A stretch of 11,500 nt of DNA from Oscillospiraceae bacterium (GTDB lineage: Bacteria; Bacillota; Clostridia; Oscillospirales; Ruminococcaceae): positions 1 through 11,500 of the forward strand of contig JAHHUE010000052.1 of the NCBI GenBank assembly GCA_020024155.1, given 5' to 3'. Below are positions 6,787 through 11,500 of the stretch, in pieces (position 1 is the first letter of the stretch; each line of letters starts with the position of its first letter). The notes below the pieces were generated by a model, which ran no database searches, had not been told where the DNA came from, and was given only the letters and a program-made list of their open reading frames with translations. A program made the position numbers and the translations under genes.

Positions 6787-8610
6787 ATGAACAATAAGAA
6801 AAAAAATGGATACTCCTTCTTTGGTTGGATTAAGGGTATGCTTTTTGGTATGAATAGCATGGGAAATCCTGAGGTTTCTGTTCTTGAAGAAGAACAAATG
6901 CAAGGACCTATGCGTACTATTGTAAAAAACTTTTTGGGAAATAAAGTTGCAATGACTGCAACAATTATATTTATTGCAATTTTTGCAGCATGTTTCATTT
7001 TGCCTATTTTCTACCCATTGGACCTTACATTCAGTGATGTTACTCAACAAAATGTTGGGCCAGGTTTTTCAATGATGAAAGTTCCAAAAAAATTGGAACA
7101 CAATATTGCTGATATTTCTTCTGGTTCCAGCTTTGGTGTTGGTGTTGACAATGAAGGTCAAGTTTATGTTTTTGGTAAATTTACAGATAAAAAACTTGGT
7201 CAAATTCCAGAAAATATGGGTAAAATAGTTGATGTTGAAGCAGGACACAACCATATTCTTGCCCTTAACGACCAAGGTAAACTTTTTACATGGGGTTATG
7301 ACCGTTTTGGACTTGGTAAAATTCCACTTGATGTAAAAGATATGAGTGGTAAAATTAAAGAAATTGGTGCAGGTTACCATATTTCTTATGTTGTTTCTGA
7401 TAAAGGTGAAGTAATCTTCTGGGGTAATGACAACCTTCTTGACATCGATATTTCTCCGGTTCAGAAAAATGTTGAAAAAATTGTTTTTAACACTTCAACA
7501 GCTATGGCAATTACAAAAGATGGAAAAACAGAAGTTCTATGTAAAACAGAATTGCCAATAAAGAATGTTCCTGATGAAGCAAAAACAGGAGCTATTGATA
7601 TTGCTTTATCAGAAAAAGCTGCTGCTGCAATTACAAAAGACGGCAAGCTTATTGTATGGGGCTCAAACGCTAATGGTGAACTTAATGTTCCAGAAGAAGC
7701 TCAAGGAAAATTTGTTAAAGTTGAGGCAGGTAGAAATCACTTTACAGCTTTGACAAGTGACGGAAAAGTTTATTCATGGGGTATTGATAACTATGGACAG
7801 ACAGATATTCCTGCCTCAGTTGCAAAATCAAATATAGTTGATATAAAATCAGATTGTCATCAAAACTACGCAATTGATGAAAACGGAAACTTACATAAAT
7901 GGGGTCTTAAAGGCTACCTTATGGGTACAGATGGATCAGGTCGTGACATATTCACTCGTCTTGTAGCTGGTGGTAGAATGACAATGACAGTAGGTGCTAT
8001 CGCTGTTATCATCTCAACAGTTATCGGTATTATCGTTGGTGGTTTCTCTGGTTACTACGGTGGAAAAATTGACAACATTCTTATGCGTCTTGCAGAAATT
8101 GTTGGTGCACTTCCATTCCTTCCATTTGCTATGATTTTATCAACAATTGTTGGAAATAAAGTAAATGAAACACAAAGAATAGCAATTATAATGGTTATTT
8201 TGGGTATTCTTTCATGGCCGGGTATTGCAAGACTTGTAAGAGCTCAGATTCTCGCAGAAAGAGAAAAAGAATTTGTTACAGCTGCAAAGGCTATGGGTAT
8301 AAACGAAATGTCAATCATATTCAGACATATTCTTCCAAATGTTATTACAGTTATTATAGTTAATGTTACATTGCACTTTGCATCAAGTATGCTTACAGAA
8401 AGTACATTGTCATTTATCGGATTTGGTGTTGTTGAACCAAACCCAACATGGGGTAATATGCTTAAAGGATGTCAGGATTCAAAAATTATAAGTGAGTTCT
8501 GGTGGCGTTGGGTATTCCCAGCAATTGCACTTAGCTTGTCTACAATCAGCATCAATATTATTGGTGAAGGCTTGCGTGATGCAATAGATCCAAAATCAAA
8601 AGAAAGATAG
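6787..8610 (+). CDS. dppC: DppC-type ABC permease with inserted seven-repeat RCC1/BLIP-II-like propeller
   Basis: Second pore subunit, at 607 residues about twice the usual 280-320. Residues 1-53 are a cytoplasmic N-terminus, and TM1 (about 54-76) follows the family-typical RTIVKNFLGNKVAM. The permease resumes at MGTDGSGRD (379-387), with further TM segments and the EAA loop (about 490-518, EFVTAAKAMGINEMSI). Between them, about 96-374 consist of seven roughly 40-residue repeats of the type aGxxHxxALxxDGkvyxWGxnxxGqxxvP. The turn glycines fall at 124, 164, 207, 246, 286, 326 and 367. That is the repeat of RCC1 and BLIP-II seven-bladed propellers. The frame is open throughout, so this is one designed-in protein, not a misassembled gene. 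By topology the propeller is extracellular, where the binding protein docks. AAGGAGG lies upstream of the ATG. The function of the propeller is unknown. Confidence 0.93.
   Translation: MNNKKKNGYSFFGWIKGMLFGMNSMGNPEVSVLEEEQMQGPMRTIVKNFLGNKVAMTATIIFIAIFAACFILPIFYPLDLTFSDVTQQNVGPGFSMMKVPKKLEHNIADISSGSSFGVGVDNEGQVYVFGKFTDKKLGQIPENMGKIVDVEAGHNHILALNDQGKLFTWGYDRFGLGKIPLDVKDMSGKIKEIGAGYHISYVVSDKGEVIFWGNDNLLDIDISPVQKNVEKIVFNTSTAMAITKDGKTEVLCKTELPIKNVPDEAKTGAIDIALSEKAAAAITKDGKLIVWGSNANGELNVPEEAQGKFVKVEAGRNHFTALTSDGKVYSWGIDNYGQTDIPASVAKSNIVDIKSDCHQNYAIDENGNLHKWGLKGYLMGTDGSGRDIFTRLVAGGRMTMTVGAIAVIISTVIGIIVGGFSGYYGGKIDNILMRLAEIVGALPFLPFAMILSTIVGNKVNETQRIAIIMVILGILSWPGIARLVRAQILAEREKEFVTAAKAMGINEMSIIFRHILPNVITVIIVNVTLHFASSMLTESTLSFIGFGVVEPNPTWGNMLKGCQDSKIISEFWWRWVFPAIALSLSTISINIIGEGLRDAIDPKSKER
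7108..7908 (+). repeat. Seven RCC1/BLIP-II-like blades encoded inside dppC
   Basis: Blade turn glycines are spaced 40, 43, 39, 40, 40 and 41 residues apart. Six of seven blades end their third strand in an aromatic residue plus glycine (FG at 129-130; WG at 169, 212, 291, 331 and 372). The fourth blade has lost it (LC at 251-252). Similarity persists in DNA: GCAATTACAAAAGA occurs at 7507-7520 and again at 7627-7640, exactly 120 bases apart, encoding AITKDGK in blades 4 and 5. The roughly 40-residue unit is shorter than the 50-60-residue eukaryotic RCC1 repeat and closer to BLIP-II and bacterial surface-protein repeats. Confidence 0.88.
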
Positions 8611-8622
8611 GAGGTATGGAAC

Positions 8623-9612
8623 ATGCCATTATTGGAACTTAAACATTTGCACACTTTCTTTAAAACAAAGAGAGGCATAATTAAAGCTGTAAACGATGTT
8701 TCATACACTGTTGAAGCAGGTAAAACACTTGGTGTTGTTGGTGAATCTGGTTCAGGCAAATCTGTTTCTGCAATGAGCATCCTTAAGCTTTTGGATGGCA
8801 ATGGATATATTGCTGAAGGTGAAATTATTTTTGACGGCAAAAACATTAAAGAATGTACAACAGAAGAAATGTACAAAATTCGTGGTAATGATATTTCAGT
8901 TATCTTCCAAGAACCAATGACAAGTCTTAACCCTGTATTTACAATAGAAAAACAAATAAGTGAAGCTTTTATTGTTCACCAGGGTCTAAGTAAAAAAGAA
9001 GCAGCAAAAAAGAGCGTGGAAATGCTTGCTGCTGTTAAAATTCCAAACCCACAAAATGTTGCAAAGCAGTATCCTCACCAGCTTTCCGGTGGTATGCGTC
9101 AGCGTGTTATGATTGCCATGGCATTGGCTTGCAGACCAAAACTTCTCATTGCTGATGAACCAACAACTGCTTTGGATGTTACAATACAAGCACAGGTGCT
9201 TGTTCTTATGAATGAACTTAAAAAAGAACATGGCACATCAATTCTTTTTATTACTCATGACTTGGGTGTTATCAATCAAATGGCGGATGATGTTGCAGTT
9301 ATGTATTGTGGTCAGGTTGTAGAAATGACAGATGTAGAAACTATATTCTCCAACCCACCATATAACCACCCATATACAGAAGGTCTTATGACATCAATTC
9401 CAAGATTGGATACTCCAGTTGGCGTTAGATTGGACGCAATCCCTGGTTCTGTACCACATCCTCTTGACCTTCCTAAGGGTTGTAAATTTGCACCTCGTTG
9501 TAAATATGCAACACAAAAATGTATGGAAGAAGAACCGGAAATGGTAAAAGTTTCAGAGAACCACTCTATCCGTTGCTTCTATCCAGAAAGAAAGGAGCGT
9601 AAAAATGGATAA
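8623..9612 (+). CDS. dppD: Dipeptide/oligopeptide ABC transporter ATP-binding protein, DppD type
   Basis: Cytoplasmic ATPase that drives import with DppF. It carries Walker A GESGSGKS (40-47), Q-loop Q96 (IFQEP), signature LSGGM (154-158), Walker B LLIADEP (174-180, catalytic E179) and H-loop H212. The C-terminal oligopeptide-transporter region has cysteines C287, C293, C300 and C318, the pattern that binds a 4Fe-4S cluster in DppD-type ATPases. Its 329 residues are normal, with no insertion. GGAGG overlaps the dppC stop region and sits eight bases before the ATG. An ATG at 8616 is out of frame and too close to the binding site. The last eight bases overlap dppF, indicating translational coupling. 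Confidence 0.95.
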   Translation: MPLLELKHLHTFFKTKRGIIKAVNDVSYTVEAGKTLGVVGESGSGKSVSAMSILKLLDGNGYIAEGEIIFDGKNIKECTTEEMYKIRGNDISVIFQEPMTSLNPVFTIEKQISEAFIVHQGLSKKEAAKKSVEMLAAVKIPNPQNVAKQYPHQLSGGMRQRVMIAMALACRPKLLIADEPTTALDVTIQAQVLVLMNELKKEHGTSILFITHDLGVINQMADDVAVMYCGQVVEMTDVETIFSNPPYNHPYTEGLMTSIPRLDTPVGVRLDAIPGSVPHPLDLPKGCKFAPRCKYATQKCMEEEPEMVKVSENHSIRCFYPERKERKNG

Positions 9613-11143
9613 AAAGGTATTGCTTAAAATTTCAAATTTAAAACAGTATTTTCCACTTAAAAAACATATTGGTAAAGAACAGCTTTATGTTCGTGCTAAT
9701 GATGATATTTCTCTTGAAATTTATCAAGGTGAAACTCTTGGTCTTGTTGGTGAATCTGGTTGTGGTAAATCTACATTTGGCAGAACATTGTTACAGTTGA
9801 ATAATCAAACTGATGGTAAAACAATGTACTATGGCAGAGATGTCTATGATATTGCTCCAGAATATATGCATAAAACTTTTTCTAAACTTGCATCTTTACA
9901 TAAAGAGGCAGAAGATGCAAAAAATAAACTTGAAGAATTTAATAAAAGTTTAAGCTTATTATCAGAAGAAGAAAAAAATAAAAAAGAAAATGAAAGAGTT
10001 GCTCTTGTTAAAGATGCAAGATTTAAAGAGTTTGATATAGCACATCTTATAGGTGGCTTATATGTTGCAACAGACCTTAATGAAGTTTCAACAGTATATG
10101 ATAAAAAATATCAAACAGCTGTTAAAATTAAAGAGTTAGTTGAAAAAATCGGCGAAATTAAAGTTGAAAAACACGCTGAAGAAACAAAACTTGTAGATAA
10201 AAAACAGCCGATTGAAAATTCTGCAAAACTTAAAAGTTATGATGATAACATCAAAAAAGTTAATGAACAAATAGAAAATCTTAGAGCTCAAATGGATAAA
10301 CATGATGAAAATATTGAAGCTTTAAAAGATAAATACAGAAGTAAAGATGGATTTAGTTATTATGAAACTTTACAGGATAATGGTATTGACCTTGCTAAGC
10401 TTAAATACTCCGAAATGAGAAAGCTCAGAAGAGATTTGCAACTTATCTTCCAAGACCCTTATTCATCACTTAACCCTAGAATGACAGTTGGACAGATTAT
10501 AGGTGAAGGTTTGACAGCTCATAACTTTTTTAAAGCTGGAGACAGTCGTATGCAAGACTATGTAATGCAGGTTATGGAAGATTGTGGTCTTGCTTCATAT
10601 ATGATTCACCGTTATCCACACCAGTTCTCCGGTGGTCAGCGTCAGCGTATTGGTATTGCTCGTTCATTAGCTATGAAACCACAATTTGTAGTATGTGACG
10701 AAGCTGTATCAGCTTTGGATGTATCAATTCAAAGTCAGGTTATAAATCTTTTACAAGATTTGAAAGAAAAAGAGAACCTCACATATCTCTTTATTTCTCA
10801 TGACCTTAGTGTTGTTAAATATATTTCCGATAGAATAGGTGTTATGTATCTTGGTAATATGGTTGAACTATGTTCCTCTGAAAGAATGTTCCAAAATCCA
10901 CTACATCCATATACAGAAGCATTGTTGCTTGCAATACCAACAACAGATGCAGAAGGAAGAGGGGAAATTAAACCTCTTGAAGGCGATATTCCTAGTCCAA
11001 TTAAACCACCATCAGGTTGTAAATTCCACACAAGATGTCAGTATTGTACAGATATTTGCAAAACTGTTATTCCAGAGTGGAGAGAAGTTGAACCAGAACA
11101 CTTTGTAGCTTGTCACCATATACTTGACCATAAGGTGTTATAA
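9605..11143 (+). CDS. dppF: DppF/OppF-type ABC ATPase with a large coiled-coil-like insertion
   Basis: Second cytoplasmic ATPase of the importer, 512 residues against the usual 310-340. All catalytic motifs are intact: Walker A GESGCGKST (49-57), Q-loop Q283 (IFQDP), signature FSGGQ (341-345), Walker B FVVCDE (361-366) and H-loop H399. C-terminal cysteines C472, C478, C485 and C503 fit a 4Fe-4S site, with an extra C481. The surplus length is one block at about 84-262, inserted between MYYGRDVYDI and MRKLRRDLQLIFQDP, which are adjacent in ordinary family members. The block is rich in K and E, mostly helical, and looks like coiled coil (about 84-136 and 203-246) around a less polar middle (about 143-182). 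Its DNA is visibly more A-rich than the flanking catalytic parts. AAGGAG precedes the ATG, which overlaps the dppD stop. Confidence 0.93.
   Translation: MDKKVLLKISNLKQYFPLKKHIGKEQLYVRANDDISLEIYQGETLGLVGESGCGKSTFGRTLLQLNNQTDGKTMYYGRDVYDIAPEYMHKTFSKLASLHKEAEDAKNKLEEFNKSLSLLSEEEKNKKENERVALVKDARFKEFDIAHLIGGLYVATDLNEVSTVYDKKYQTAVKIKELVEKIGEIKVEKHAEETKLVDKKQPIENSAKLKSYDDNIKKVNEQIENLRAQMDKHDENIEALKDKYRSKDGFSYYETLQDNGIDLAKLKYSEMRKLRRDLQLIFQDPYSSLNPRMTVGQIIGEGLTAHNFFKAGDSRMQDYVMQVMEDCGLASYMIHRYPHQFSGGQRQRIGIARSLAMKPQFVVCDEAVSALDVSIQSQVINLLQDLKEKENLTYLFISHDLSVVKYISDRIGVMYLGNMVELCSSERMFQNPLHPYTEALLLAIPTTDAEGRGEIKPLEGDIPSPIKPPSGCKFHTRCQYCTDICKTVIPEWREVEPEHFVACHHILDHKVL
9854..10390 (+). other. Segment of dppF encoding the charged helical insertion
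   Basis: This block encodes about residues 84-262. It has no stop or frameshift. Repeated hydrophobic residues spaced three and four apart, among many K, E, D and N (for example VNEQIENLRAQM, 219-230), suggest coiled coil. No motif of a known enzyme or binding domain is recognisable. It replaces the short turn that normally links the strand after Walker A to the helix before the Q-loop. Confidence 0.75.
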
Positions 11144-11144
11144 T

Positions 11145-11348
11145 ATGGGAATATTTAAAAATAAAATTGGCAGATTGATAAATGTAAAAAAAACAGAAGA
11201 AGAATTTAACGAGAATATGGAAAATATTCAGCTTGAAAAAAATGACGGCTTAGCAATGGTTCTTGCTGCACTTATTACATTTATACCTGCACTTTTGGTA
11301 GTTATAGGCTTTTTTATAGCCGTAATTTACTTTTTCTTTTTAAGATAA
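11145..11348 (+). CDS. Small single-pass membrane protein at the end of the dpp operon, unrecognised
   Basis: No family is recognised for these 67 residues. The N-terminal half (1-35) is polar and charged, with a basic stretch (KNKIGRLINVKK, 5-16) and then an acidic helix-like stretch (EEEFNENMENIQLEK, 18-32). The second half (about 36-66) is a long hydrophobic segment with one proline (P48), fitting one long or kinked membrane helix that ends in R67. The ATG lies one base after the dppF stop, with AAGGTG at 11132-11137 as ribosome binding site. A longer frame from TTG at 11124 lacks a site and is less likely. Position before the operon terminator suggests it is made with the transporter, possibly as an accessory subunit; that is inference. 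Confidence 0.75.
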   Translation: MGIFKNKIGRLINVKKTEEEFNENMENIQLEKNDGLAMVLAALITFIPALLVVIGFFIAVIYFFFLR

Positions 11349-11352
11349 TTGT

Positions 11353-11390
11353 AAATAGGTATCCATTTTTAAAATGGATACCTATTTTAT
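11353..11390 (+). terminator. Intrinsic terminator ending the dpp operon
   Basis: AAATAGGTATCCATTTT (11353-11369) and AAAATGGATACCTATTT (11371-11387) are perfect reverse complements. The practical hairpin has a 14-base stem, since the central Ts and As will form the loop. TTTTATATTTT follows. It starts five bases after the small membrane protein's stop and is symmetric enough to work in both directions. Downstream to 11500 only A/T-rich sequence is seen. Confidence 0.88.
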
Positions 11391-11500
11391 ATTTTGAATA
11401 AAATTTTAAAGACAATAAAATTTATTTAAAAATAATAAAATTAGTATTAGTAGAAAATTTAAAAACTATTTTTTTTGTAATTTATATTATTTGATTACCT

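Noticed and set aside
6787..8610. Possibility that dppC is an assembly or frameshift artefact joining two genes
   Set aside because: The reading frame is continuous, the permease halves are complete and in correct order, and the insertion has exact seven-fold periodicity ending at the conserved GTDxxGRD motif.
8472..8876. 134-residue minus-strand frame across the dppC/dppD junction
   Set aside because: It is antisense to conserved permease and Walker A coding sequence with no start signals; a shadow frame.
11124..11144. TTG start giving a 74-residue version of the small membrane protein
   Set aside because: No ribosome binding site lies before 11124, whereas AAGGTG is correctly spaced before the ATG at 11145.

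Overview
The window is strongly AT-rich and runs on Bacillota-style signals: AGGAGG ribosome binding sites, A/T-rich intrinsic terminators, AGA/ATA/TTA codons, a lipobox lipoprotein and an anaerobe-type flavodiiron protein. Together these suggest a low-GC strictly anaerobic clostridium, perhaps Lachnospiraceae-like. That placement is inference; no rRNA or other phylogenetic marker is present. There are no mobile elements, CRISPR arrays, tRNAs or rRNAs.

Layout. (1) 1-241 is an AT-rich leader with a good promoter for an A-type flavoprotein (FprA, 242-1399), which ends in a long hairpin. (2) On the minus strand lies an M3-family zinc oligoendopeptidase (3361-1673), with a consensus sigma-A promoter at 3432-3404 and its own terminator at 1602-1649. 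(3) Divergent from it is a complete peptide/nickel-type (Dpp/Opp) ABC importer: lipoprotein substrate-binding protein (3614-5470), terminator, new promoter region, permease DppB (5788-6771), permease DppC (6787-8610), ATPase DppD (8623-9612), ATPase DppF (9605-11143) and a 67-residue single-pass membrane protein (11145-11348). A perfect-stem terminator at 11353-11390 closes the operon.

The ordinary reading is peptide uptake next to a cytoplasmic oligopeptidase that could degrade what is imported. The unusual part is the transporter architecture. DppC is about twice the usual size because a seven-repeat RCC1/BLIP-II-like beta-propeller (about residues 96-374) sits in the extracellular loop between TM1 and the conserved GTDxxGRD segment. 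DppF is about 180 residues too long because a charged, probably coiled-coil insertion (about residues 84-262) lies between Walker A and the Q-loop. So the importer has an added domain on its outer face and another on its cytoplasmic face, plus a small coupled membrane protein. This is the best candidate in the window for an undescribed system. Its function cannot be read from the sequence: a docking platform for the binding protein, a gate, or a contact to another envelope component are all possible.
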